Source of the DNA: Alphaproteobacteria bacterium
GTDB taxonomy: Bacteria; Pseudomonadota; Alphaproteobacteria; Micropepsales; Micropepsaceae
Reading direction: 5' to 3'
Assembly (NCBI GenBank): GCA_028869725.1
Contig: JAGWRJ010000386.1
Coordinates: forward strand, 1-7,602
DNA: 7,602 nt
Shown here: positions 1-6,067 of the stretch, in pieces
How positions within the stretch are numbered: the stretch's first letter is position 1
Layout of the letters: the number at the start of each line of letters is the position of its first letter
Notes under the pieces: model-generated
Seen by the model: the letters and a program-made list of their open reading frames with translations, nothing else
Databases searched by the model: none
Told to the model about the DNA's origin: nothing
Translations under genes and position numbers: made by a program

Positions 1-1703
1 GCCGGCCCAAGATAGCTCTCATGGTATATTTCCTTCCCGCGTTTGCGCGCAGCTAGCTCGTCTGGCAGTTTCGCCAGAGGAATAAGTCCCATCACTCGAT
101 CAACAAATTTCACCACTGAGGCATGACTACCAACCGCGTGATCAACATAATGCACTCGCGCATAAGGCGAAATGACGATCAGTGGTACCCGTGGCCCGTC
201 GGATATCGGTACAATATCTTTTGTGCTACCGACATTGGGATGAGTTACGAGTGCAGGTGGTGGCACATGATCATAGTCACCTTCCGAGTCATCCCAAGTT
301 ATAATTATCGCGCTCTGCTTCCAATAACGGCTCATAGCTATCGCATCGACCGCCCGCGCCACCATGGCTTCGGATATCATCGCATCTGAATAGCCAGGAT
401 GGTCATCATCGCCCACAAACACCTGGCGGACGCGCGGATCAGCGGGCTTCATACCGGCAATATTCCCGTACCCTCCCTTGACGTAGAAGACCCCGCCAGC
501 TGCAGGCAACTTGCCGCTCTCCACATCTCGAAAAAAGTCGCCAAGTCCACGCAGATTACGACGCATTTTGGGATTATTCGAGACGTACCCAAAATATTGC
601 GGTCCGTTGTGATGGGTAATGTATGAGGCGTGCAAGCCCGACGCATCTACGGGGTCGACACTACCTTTGGGCTCATGGTCAAAGCCTTCCTCATACCAGC
701 GCCACGCGACTGATGCATGACCTGTCGCAGTTATCGCCTTGATATCAGCCCCAATATCATCCAGATCTATAGCCGGTAACTCGTCCATTTTTGTCAGAGT
801 ATGCAGTTTCTTTCCAGCGAGTGTCAGAGGTAGGGATGCGTAGGTCTGATTGTATTGCACCGAGGAGTGATGGCGGCCGGTGAAATCGTAAGGGTTGACC
901 GGAACCTTTCTGCGCAGGTCATAAGGTGACCCCCAGAACGGATCAGAATCGTTGACGACCGGCTCCCCTGGCCCAGAGGCTCCATCGGTTACATATCCTT
1001 GCTGAGGATGCTCGACCCATTGCGTCACGCCGGTCTGCGCAGCAATAATGTCCAAATTACCTGGCGTAGATGGGCCAGTCACGAGCTGGAAAATATGATC
1101 CATCAAGGTGAAGCGATCAGCGAAGCGCCACAGGAATGGTACCGTATTGCAGTCTTCATATGCCATCGTCAGTTCGCCAAACTGCTTGGCTTCGAGCGTG
1201 GGCTTGCCTTCACTAAAATACTTTTGCTCCTCACTTTCCGCAAAGCGGTCCATTCGTGGTGTGCCGCTTACGACATGCATCTTTTCCACGATCATGGGAT
1301 GTGAATGATCAACGTCATCCGTATCCGCCGCGTATTGCGCCGGCCCGATACGGAAAGGGTGAATATATGAGACTGTACCATCTAGGTTCATGATTGGCTG
1401 ATTAAATCCAGGAGTCTCTGAGCTTGGCTGACTGAAAAGGCCACTCGCCCCTGGAAACGTACCGAAATAGGAATCGAAGCTGCGATTTTCCTGATAAAGT
1501 ACGAAGATGTATTTTATGTGCTGCCGCAGCAGCCTCACAAGCTGACGGTGAGAGAGTTGCGGCTCTGCGCTGGATTGAACCACATAAGGCCGTACAGCCG
1601 CCCCCGGAGCAGTGTTTATGTGCGGGCGCGGCGCTGCCGAGACTTGCAGCACCGAGGCGGCCGTCGCGAGAAGAGCGGCAAAATTCCTTAAGCTGGATTT
1701 CAT
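1..1703 (-). CDS. Secreted phosphoesterase, phospholipase C / AcpA acid phosphatase family (3' end cut by the window)
   Basis: Reading the minus strand from the ATG at 1703 gives 567 codons with no stop down to the left edge, so the C-terminus is missing but probably nearly complete. Residues 1-24 form a signal peptide (MKSS start, alanine/leucine-rich core, likely cut after VSA), so the enzyme should be exported. The family hallmark QENRSFDSYFGT lies at residues 71-82; E72 and N73 match the metal-binding pair known from Francisella AcpA. GPSTPGN (210-216) supplies the candidate Ser/Thr nucleophile, S212 or T213. DDVDHSH sits at 129-135, HHNGPQYF at 364-371, the second metal pair WDD at 470-472 and a late HAS motif at 527-529. 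Members hydrolyse phosphomonoesters or phospholipid head groups; the sequence does not settle which. A GGAGT at 1720-1716 is a weak, distant ribosome site. The gene stands alone on its strand here. Confidence 0.93.
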   Translation of the reverse strand, partial: MKSSLRNFAALLATAASVLQVSAAPRPHINTAPGAAVRPYVVQSSAEPQLSHRQLVRLLRQHIKYIFVLYQENRSFDSYFGTFPGASGLFSQPSSETPGFNQPIMNLDGTVSYIHPFRIGPAQYAADTDDVDHSHPMIVEKMHVVSGTPRMDRFAESEEQKYFSEGKPTLEAKQFGELTMAYEDCNTVPFLWRFADRFTLMDHIFQLVTGPSTPGNLDIIAAQTGVTQWVEHPQQGYVTDGASGPGEPVVNDSDPFWGSPYDLRRKVPVNPYDFTGRHHSSVQYNQTYASLPLTLAGKKLHTLTKMDELPAIDLDDIGADIKAITATGHASVAWRWYEEGFDHEPKGSVDPVDASGLHASYITHHNGPQYFGYVSNNPKMRRNLRGLGDFFRDVESGKLPAAGGVFYVKGGYGNIAGMKPADPRVRQVFVGDDDHPGYSDAMISEAMVARAVDAIAMSRYWKQSAIIITWDDSEGDYDHVPPPALVTHPNVGSTKDIVPISDGPRVPLIVISPYARVHYVDHAVGSHASVVKFVDRVMGLIPLAKLPDELAARKRGKEIYHESYLGP

Positions 1704-1783
1704 GCGCACGGGGACACTCCAGTGGCGAACCGATTCAGAAGTTCACCTTACCGCAATCCGTCAAATGTTAGGATGATGATTTC

Positions 1784-1801
1784 ATGACGTAGGGTATGAC
1801 G
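1784..1801 (-). promoter_or_regulatory. Possible Pho-box-like direct repeat upstream of the phosphoesterase
   Basis: On the minus strand the hexamer CGTCAT occurs twice (1801-1796 and 1789-1784), repeated every 12 bases and ending about 80 bases before the phosphoesterase start. Known PhoB boxes are direct repeats of a CTGTCAT-like heptamer with an 11-base period, so both the sequence and the period are imperfect. A weak -10 candidate, TAACAT, lies at 1770-1765 at a fitting distance. The link to phosphate starvation is inferred from the product downstream. Confidence 0.2.
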
Positions 1802-1818
1802 GACCGGAGAATTCCACG

Positions 1819-1935
1819 ATGTCGGCCGACGGCAGCGCCACATTTCCCCGATTTGGACTCAGGCGTCTGATGGTATGCGCAGGTGCACGACCTGATATGT
1901 CAGCACCCTCACGGGCGATGCTCAACCCGCCTTAA
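1819..1935 (+). CDS. Doubtful small ORF, 38 aa
   Basis: ATG at 1819 opens 38 codons ending in TAA at 1933-1935, preceded by CGGAGA at about 1805-1810, an acceptable ribosome-site spacing. The predicted peptide is basic with no membrane segment, motif or family I recognise. It may well be chance. It is recorded because the preceding purine tract is placed about right and the stretch otherwise lacks a gene. Confidence 0.12.
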   Translation: MSADGSATFPRFGLRRLMVCAGARPDMSAPSRAMLNPP

Positions 1936-1941
1936 AGATCC

Positions 1942-1956
1942 ATGTTACGCCAACAT
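1942..1956. repeat. Short inverted repeat (5-bp arms)
   Basis: ATGTT (1942-1946) and AACAT (1952-1956) are complementary across a 5-base loop. No T-tract follows, so it is not a terminator. It could be a small hairpin or an operator half-site pair; no function can be assigned. Confidence 0.3.
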
Positions 1957-1973
1957 AAGGATCAACAGCGTGA

Positions 1974-1987
1974 GGCTCCTAGGAGCC
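1974..1987. repeat. Perfect 14-bp palindrome
   Basis: GGCTCCTAGGAGCC is fully self-complementary with no loop, which suits a dimeric DNA-binding protein better than an RNA hairpin. It lies about 200 bases upstream of the DUF3768 gene and 270 bases upstream of the phosphoesterase start. No regulator can be named. Confidence 0.4.
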
Positions 1988-2185
1988 CGCATGGCGCTAT
2001 AATGATTGCGTTGTGACGAAGAGCAAACTCATGCCCGGATATCCTGCGCAGGAAGCCTGGGTATCGGCGCTTTGCAAGCAACCAATACAACAACTCATGT
2101 CGGATCGGCGAATCCATCTGTGGCGTTTATCCAGACCTATGCCGTGAACTGACCGCGGACCAAGCTTGGAGGTAACAGAGCAATC

Positions 2186-2512
2186 ATGGAGAGCTCAAAG
2201 ATCGCGCGAATTCGTGCACTTAACGATCGCATGCGGTCGGACTTTCGAAATGGACACTGGCTAATTACTCCGCGGGTGCGAGATCATCCGGATTCGGAAC
2301 AACTTCTGGAGCGTGTTCGGACGTTTCAGCATTTTGAAGATCGTAATGATCCATACCATGAGCATGATTTTGGCGCGTTTAGATTTGGTGATGAAACGTA
2401 TTTCTGGAAGATCGATTACTATGATCAATCTTTAACCATGGCGTCGTCAGATCCTTCTGAGGAGGCAGTCACTCGCCGTGTCCTTACCGTCATGCACGCA
2501 AGCGAATACTAG
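2186..2512 (+). CDS. DUF3768 domain-containing protein
   Basis: A 108-residue soluble protein of unknown function. The whole length matches the DUF3768 pattern as I recall it: an N-terminal helix IARIRALNDRMR (6-17), then GHWLITPRV (23-31), then the most conserved block HEHDFGAF (58-65) followed by FWKIDYYD (73-80), and a C-terminal RRVLTVMHASEY (97-108). The family occurs mainly in alphaproteobacteria, often on plasmids and accessory regions; its biochemical role is not known. GGAGG at 2168-2172 lies 13 bases before the ATG, which is long but is the only good site, and no better in-frame start exists. Codon use from about 2300 to 2450 is more AT-rich than in the housekeeping genes to the right, which hints at horizontal acquisition. 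It has no clear operon partner. Confidence 0.9.
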   Translation: MESSKIARIRALNDRMRSDFRNGHWLITPRVRDHPDSEQLLERVRTFQHFEDRNDPYHEHDFGAFRFGDETYFWKIDYYDQSLTMASSDPSEEAVTRRVLTVMHASEY

Positions 2513-2586
2513 AGGGTACCCCCGAGGCACGACCCGTACACGTGCCAAAAGTAAACGGGCAACGGGCGGCCACCGTGACGCCTATC

Positions 2587-2736
2587 CTAATCCCAATTTT
2601 TTAGCATCTTCTCCAGGACCGTTTGATCAAAACCATACATCATCCAGGTTTCATTGACCGCAACAGGGTTGATCCTGGTCAAGGTATTTGGCGCCGCGGG
2701 GAAGGAAGTTACGGGCGCAGCATGACATGAGGCGTG
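2587..2736 (-). pseudogene. Possible C-terminal gene remnant (unrecognised)
   Basis: On the minus strand an open frame bounded by stops at 2737-2739 and 2587-2589 reads about 49 codons. It ends in a protein-like tail containing NETWMMYGFDQTVLEKML and closes with LKNWD then TAG. No good start codon or ribosome site lies upstream; the only ATGs are the pair inside the tail. The frame overlaps the leader and first bases of the SPW-repeat gene. The composition looks like a genuine C-terminus left behind by a deletion, but I cannot name a family and chance is possible. Confidence 0.2.
2729..2732 (+). promoter_or_regulatory. Ribosome binding site that sets the SPW gene start
   Basis: GAGG is followed after six bases by the ATG at 2739. 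In-frame alternatives are an ATG at 2727, 18 bases after a GGAAG, and a TTG at 2688 with no Shine-Dalgarno sequence. The 2739 start is therefore preferred. Confidence 0.6.
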
Positions 2737-2738
2737 CT

Positions 2739-3266
2739 ATGAAAAAGGAACATTGGCAGGATTGGGGTATTACCCTTTTCGGCGTCTGGGTCTTTGTGTC
2801 TCCGTGGTTCTTGCGTACCAATGCAGCAACGCCCTTAGATAGTTCCGGAGGAATGGCGCTGATCTGGAGTTCCTGGGTCACCGGCGCGCTGTTGGTCCTT
2901 CTGGGATTGTCGGAACTTTCCTCCTTTGCCCGCTGGAAAGAATGGTGCATTGCATCCCTGGGCGCGTGGCTCTTTATCTCGCCACAGGTCCTTGGTTATC
3001 CGAAAATGGACGGCCTAGCTCTCAACTGCATCATCTTCGGACTTGCGACACTAGCTCTTGCCGGCTGGGCGATCGGGGACACCCATGAACTGCTTCCCCG
3101 TATCCTTCGCTCCAAAGGAGATCTTCGTGGCAAAATGCCTGAGATGGGCTTGCCGGACGAACATGAGCATCTGGCGGGCGAGCCGGAACCGCGTCCCTCC
3201 GGCCCCGACATTCTGCGGCCCGGGATCGGAATAGGGGTACCCGGTCAAACGACCAAGAGCAGCTAA
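2739..3266 (+). CDS. SPW-repeat integral membrane protein
   Basis: The preferred start gives 175 residues. The N-terminus MKKEHWQDWGITLFGVWVF followed by SPW (21-23) is the signature of SPW-repeat proteins: a Trp/Asp-containing amphipathic lead-in, a hydrophobic helix, then Ser-Pro-Trp. A second copy starts near RWKEWCIASLGAWLFI (65-80) and ends in SPQ (81-83), so the last Trp of the second repeat is replaced. Four membrane segments are visible at about 11-26, 39-58, 68-85 and 92-112. A hydrophilic, charged and proline-rich tail of about 60 residues follows (116-175), which is long for this family. The function of the family is unknown; the protein should sit in the inner membrane. There is no clear terminator after it; a GCAGC/GCTGC hairpin at 3259-3274 lacks a T-tract. 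Confidence 0.85.
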   Translation: MKKEHWQDWGITLFGVWVFVSPWFLRTNAATPLDSSGGMALIWSSWVTGALLVLLGLSELSSFARWKEWCIASLGAWLFISPQVLGYPKMDGLALNCIIFGLATLALAGWAIGDTHELLPRILRSKGDLRGKMPEMGLPDEHEHLAGEPEPRPSGPDILRPGIGIGVPGQTTKSS

Positions 3267-4025
3267 GACGCTGCGGAGCAATCCACTCCACAGTCCCTCG
3301 TAGCGATCAAATCAAGCGTCCCGCAATTCAGTTTGCGCGACGCAGGGTTCTCTGTGCGGTGAGGTCCGACAGCCCCTGGCCGTGGGCGCGCTGGTGGCGC
3401 GTCTTTGGTCCCTTCAACCTAGCAGTTCCGGCCGCAGTCCCGCGAATGTTGCGGATAGCCTTTGGGCGCAGGCGCCCGACAGACAGCTTTCTTCCCCTTG
3501 TGTAGGCGGCTATAGCTACGTCGGAGTCCGCTTGGGGCAGCTTGCAATGAATGCGTCGAACACAGGCCTTTGACCCCGAGCAATTTTTGTCAACGTGCCC
3601 TGTTGCGCAAACCAGCGAATACGGTGGCCTCCATAAAGCGCTGTTTCCATCCCGGGTGTGGCGGCTAGTTAATTTCAATAAGATTGTGCCACGGTCGGGC
3701 ATGATCAGAAGTCCACTTCTACAGCCCGCGCGCATGGTGGTCTCGCCTGGCTCGACGAGCCCCTTGGAAATCAACCAACTTGCAGCATCGCCATACCGAA
3801 AGGCGCCCCCCGGCAACGCACCAGCAATACTTCCGCTGCATCACTGCGAAACCGGGACACAACGCAAGCTCGGCACGGTGGGGCAGCATTTGACCTCTCC
3901 AGTGCCTGCAGCGGACATTGTAACCAGACAAAGACCGCTTGGGCATCAGCGCTATTTGCGTCATGTTCAGCTAGCCACAATGACGTTCTATGCTGTCGGG
4001 GTGGACACGCAACAGGGATGCGAAG
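3267..4025. other. 759-base stretch with no recognisable gene; possible decayed region
   Basis: Frames of 60-180 codons overlap on both strands. Examples are a minus-strand frame at 3328-3816 opening on TTG, and a plus-strand frame from 3551 running past the start of the acyl-CoA dehydrogenase. None has a convincing ribosome site, membrane segment, signal peptide or motif I recognise. The translations are rich in Arg, Pro, Ser, Cys and Trp, as is typical of shadow frames in GC-rich DNA. The stretch may be a degraded gene or insertion, or an untranslated region. The promoter of the dehydrogenase should be in its right part. Confidence 0.55.
4014..4018 (+). promoter_or_regulatory. Ribosome binding site that sets the acyl-CoA dehydrogenase start
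   Basis: AGGGA lies seven bases before the ATG at 4026. An in-frame ATG at 3990 would add 12 residues (MLSGWTRNRDAK) unlike the family's usual N-terminus and has no ribosome site, so the downstream start is chosen. Confidence 0.65.
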
Positions 4026-5192
4026 ATGGACTTCGAACTGAGCCAGGACCAAGAGAACGTACGTATTGCCGTTGCCTCCCTGTGCCAGAGCTTTGACGAC
4101 GCCTACTGGCGTCAGCGGGATCACGCTGGCGGATTTCCCGAGGAGTTTTATCAGGCCTTCGCACAGGGTGGCTGGCTGGGCATCTGCATCCCTCCAGAAT
4201 ACGGCGGTTCTGGCCTAGGCATCAGTGAAGCTGCGGTCATGATGCGTACCATTGCGCAATCCGGCGCAGGCATGTCGGGCGCATCTGCCCTGCACATGAA
4301 TATTTTTGGTCTCAATCCGGTGGTGGCCCATGGTAGCGATGCACAAAAGCTGCGCATGCTGCCTCCGATCGTGGCCGGACACGATAAGGCCTGTTTTGCC
4401 GTGACCGAACCGGATACGGGCCTTAATACAACCCGCCTCAAGACGCGTGCTGTCCGTCACAAGGATCGCTTTGTCGTCAATGGGCAGAAGGTGTGGATCT
4501 CGACGGCGCAGGTTGCCAACAAGATCCTGCTCCTGGCACGTACCACGCCGCTGAGCGACGTTCGCAAACCAACTGACGGCCTAAGCCTGTTCTATACAGA
4601 TCTTGATCGCCGACACATTACCGTCCGCGAGATCGACAAAATGGGACGCAAAGCCATCGATTCCAACGAACTTTTTATCGAAGATCTGGAAATCCCCGAG
4701 ACAGATCTGATTGGTGCTGAAGGCCAGGGTTTCAGGCATATTCTGGATGGCATGAATCCGGAACGCATATTGATCGCATCTGAGGCCATTGGACTTGGTT
4801 ACCTTGCACTGAGCAAGGCGACGCACTACGCCAAAGAACGCAGGGTCTTCGATCGACCCATCGGCCAGAATCAGGCGATTCAGCATCCTCTAGCCAAAAA
4901 CTGGCTGGCACTTGAGGCCGCCTGGCTAATGACGCTGCGAGCGGCGAACCAGTACGATCGCGGACTCGAGGCAGGTGCGAGCGCAAATGCCGCCAAATAT
5001 CTGGCCGGCGAGGCCGGATTCGACGCATGCCAACAGGCTGTAATGACCCATGGCGGTTTTGGTTATGCCAAAGAATTTCATGTTGAACGTTATCTGCGTG
5101 AAGTCATGATCGCGCGCATCGCGCCCATAAGTCCGCAATTGGCACTTTGTTACATTGCTGAACGGGTCTTGGGCCTGCCAAAGTCCTATTGA
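4026..5192 (+). CDS. Acyl-CoA dehydrogenase (FAD-dependent)
   Basis: A 388-residue protein of normal family length that should oxidise an acyl-CoA thioester to the 2-enoyl-CoA, passing electrons to electron-transfer flavoprotein. Residues 1-120 are the helical N-terminal domain (LGICIPPEYGGSGLG, 51-65). The middle beta-domain starts with CFAVTEPDTGLNTT (123-136) and includes the flavin-contacting KVWIS (155-159). The C-terminal helical domain includes RVFDRPIGQNQAIQHPLA (273-290) and THGGFGYAKEFHVERYLRE (341-359). At the usual C-terminal catalytic Glu position (the YEGT motif of medium-chain enzymes) this protein reads IAPISP (365-370). Instead E247, in NPERIL (244-249), aligns with the helix-G Glu used by isovaleryl-CoA and long-chain dehydrogenases, so E247 is the inferred base. 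The substrate is unknown. Its stop overlaps the end of convergent queC. Confidence 0.93.
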   Translation: MDFELSQDQENVRIAVASLCQSFDDAYWRQRDHAGGFPEEFYQAFAQGGWLGICIPPEYGGSGLGISEAAVMMRTIAQSGAGMSGASALHMNIFGLNPVVAHGSDAQKLRMLPPIVAGHDKACFAVTEPDTGLNTTRLKTRAVRHKDRFVVNGQKVWISTAQVANKILLLARTTPLSDVRKPTDGLSLFYTDLDRRHITVREIDKMGRKAIDSNELFIEDLEIPETDLIGAEGQGFRHILDGMNPERILIASEAIGLGYLALSKATHYAKERRVFDRPIGQNQAIQHPLAKNWLALEAAWLMTLRAANQYDRGLEAGASANAAKYLAGEAGFDACQQAVMTHGGFGYAKEFHVERYLREVMIARIAPISPQLALCYIAERVLGLPKSY

Positions 5193-5887
5193 GACACTGT
5201 TGCGATAAACGCAGCATAGCCTTTAGCGCGCAAGTCACAGGCTGGGCACGTGCCACAACCGCGCCCCCACGCGTGCATGTGCTCCGTATCACCTCGATAA
5301 CAGGACAAGGTTTCCGTTCGGATCATCTCGACCAGTTCCTTCCCCCCCAGACGTTCGGCAAGGCGCCAGGTTTCCGCCTTATCAATCCACATCAACGGGG
5401 TGTCGAGAACGAAGCGTTGATCCATGCCAAGGTTGAGCGTCACCTGTAGGGCTTTGATGGTGTCGTCTCGGCAGTCCGGGTAACCCGAGTAGTCCGTCTC
5501 GCACACCCCGGACACGATATGCTTGAGCCCCCGGCGATAGGCGAGCGCGGCAGCAAAGGTCAAAAAAAGAAGATTTCGTCCTGGTACGAAAGTGTTCGGC
5601 AGGCCGGCGTCAGTAGTGACGATTGCATGATCGCGGGTCAGCGCAGTTTCGCTTATGCGCCCCAGTACTGTGAGGTCCAGAACATGGTCTGGACCAAGCC
5701 TTTCGGCCCAGTCCGGAAATGCGCTTCGCAAAGCGGTGAGCAGACATTGGCGCGCCTCGAGCTCGCTGCGATGGCGCTGGCCATAGTCAAAGCCAATGGT
5801 CTCGATGCGCTCAAAACGGGCAAGCGCCCAGGCAAGGCACGTTGCCGAATCCTGACCTCCTGATAACAGAACCAAAGCACCTTCCAT
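5186..5887 (-). CDS. queC: 7-cyano-7-deazaguanine (preQ0) synthase QueC
   Basis: A 233-residue cytoplasmic enzyme that converts 7-carboxy-7-deazaguanine to preQ0 with ATP and ammonia, an early step of queuosine synthesis for tRNA. The N-type ATP pyrophosphatase loop SGGQDS is at 9-14 and FDYGQRH at 33-39. GRNLLFL is at 103-109 and SGVCETDYSGYPDCR, part of the substrate site, at 126-140. Four zinc cysteines are C196, C211, C214 and C217; the gap between the first two is wider than in the Bacillus enzyme, which I recall as common in alphaproteobacteria. The ATG at 5887 is preceded by GAGGAGG (5899-5893) five bases away, a strong ribosome site. The gene diverges from ahcY and ends seven bases inside the convergent acyl-CoA dehydrogenase. 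No other queuosine gene is in the window. Confidence 0.97.
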   Translation of the reverse strand: MEGALVLLSGGQDSATCLAWALARFERIETIGFDYGQRHRSELEARQCLLTALRSAFPDWAERLGPDHVLDLTVLGRISETALTRDHAIVTTDAGLPNTFVPGRNLLFLTFAAALAYRRGLKHIVSGVCETDYSGYPDCRDDTIKALQVTLNLGMDQRFVLDTPLMWIDKAETWRLAERLGGKELVEMIRTETLSCYRGDTEHMHAWGRGCGTCPACDLRAKGYAAFIATVSQ

Positions 5888-5898
5888 CAGAACCTCCT

Positions 5899-5964
5899 CG
5901 CCGGGGCGTCACGCTGACCCACCTGAAGGGTGCTGCCAAGGGGGCAAAGACCAGGCTTCCGGCG
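5899..5964. promoter_or_regulatory. Compact foldable element between queC and ahcY; possible SAH-riboswitch-like RNA or queC leader
   Basis: The ends CGCCGG (5899-5904) and CCGGCG (5959-5964) form a perfect 6-bp closing stem. Inside are ACCC/GGGT (5917-5920 with 5928-5931, 7-base loop) and TGCC/GGCA (5934-5937 with 5943-5946, 5-base loop). CCTG in the first loop (5922-5925) can pair with CAGG at 5952-5955 as a pseudoknot. On the plus strand it lies about 100 bases before ahcY. There, CGCTG (5912-5916) and CCAGGCT (5951-5957) recall conserved pieces of the S-adenosylhomocysteine riboswitch, but the match is partial and the downstream pseudoknot strand is not evident. On the minus strand it ends right at the queC ribosome site. 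The strand and the function are both unproven. Confidence 0.3.
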
Positions 5965-5979
5965 TTCTCCATAAAATGC

Positions 5980-6003
5980 ATAAAGATATGCATATTTCTT
6001 TAT
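5980..6003. promoter_or_regulatory. AT-rich inverted repeat, candidate operator of the divergent queC/ahcY promoters
   Basis: ATAAAGA (5980-5986) and TCTTTAT (5997-6003) are perfect 7-bp arms around a 10-base spacer that itself lies within the palindrome ATATGCATAT (5986-5995). ATGCATA is also directly repeated 12 bases apart (5976-5982, 5988-5994), and AAGATAT (5983-5989) pairs with ATATCTT (6002-6008). The block contrasts sharply with its GC-rich surroundings. In several proteobacteria ahcY is controlled by SahR, an ArsR-family repressor that responds to S-adenosylhomocysteine and binds an AT-rich palindrome. This site is a candidate for such a protein, by inference from position and composition. 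Confidence 0.45.
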
Positions 6004-6009
6004 ATCTTC

Positions 6010-6038
6010 TTGTGGCAAGCACTCCCGGCTGCTATATC
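6010..6038 (+). promoter_or_regulatory. ahcY: Candidate ahcY promoter
   Basis: TTGTGG (6010-6015) and TATATC (6033-6038) are separated by 17 bases, a sigma-70-like arrangement with moderate matches. Transcription would begin near 6045, giving a leader of about 20 bases, and the AT-rich inverted repeat would lie just upstream. If this is the main promoter, the foldable element at 5899-5964 would not be in the ahcY transcript. On the minus strand TTGCCA (6018-6013) overlaps it and could serve as a -35 for queC, but its -10 is unclear. Confidence 0.35.
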
Positions 6039-6067
6039 CGCGCCGCTGCCAACTAGAGGATCGTTTC

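Larger units (their letters stand above)
1704..2185. other. Gene-poor stretch between divergent phosphoesterase and DUF3768 genes
   Basis: No recognisable protein or RNA gene is visible in these 482 bases. The stretch should contain the promoters of the two divergent flanking genes. It holds two short inverted repeats (1942-1956 and 1974-1987) and short frames of about 38 codons starting at 1819 and 2031, whose translations I do not recognise. Confidence 0.6.

Noticed and set aside
123..1308. Plus-strand open frames across the left part of the window
   Set aside because: They lie antisense to a continuous 567-codon minus-strand phosphoesterase with signal peptide and family motifs, and they have no recognisable content.
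2013..2144. Small plus-strand frame (GTG 2013 or ATG 2031) before the DUF3768 gene
   Set aside because: No convincing ribosome site, and the roughly 40-residue product is not protein-family-like.
2526..2546. GGCACG/CGTGCC hairpin after the DUF3768 gene as a terminator
   Set aside because: The stem is only six bases with a nine-base loop and is followed by AAAA, not a T-run, on the plus strand.
3328..3816. 162-codon minus-strand frame as a gene
   Set aside because: It opens on TTG with the nearest GGAAG about 15 bases upstream, contains no recognisable motif, and overlaps equally long frames on the other strand.
5888..6067. A preQ1 riboswitch for queC
   Set aside because: I could not find the characteristic short preQ1-I hairpin and A-rich tail on the queC strand.
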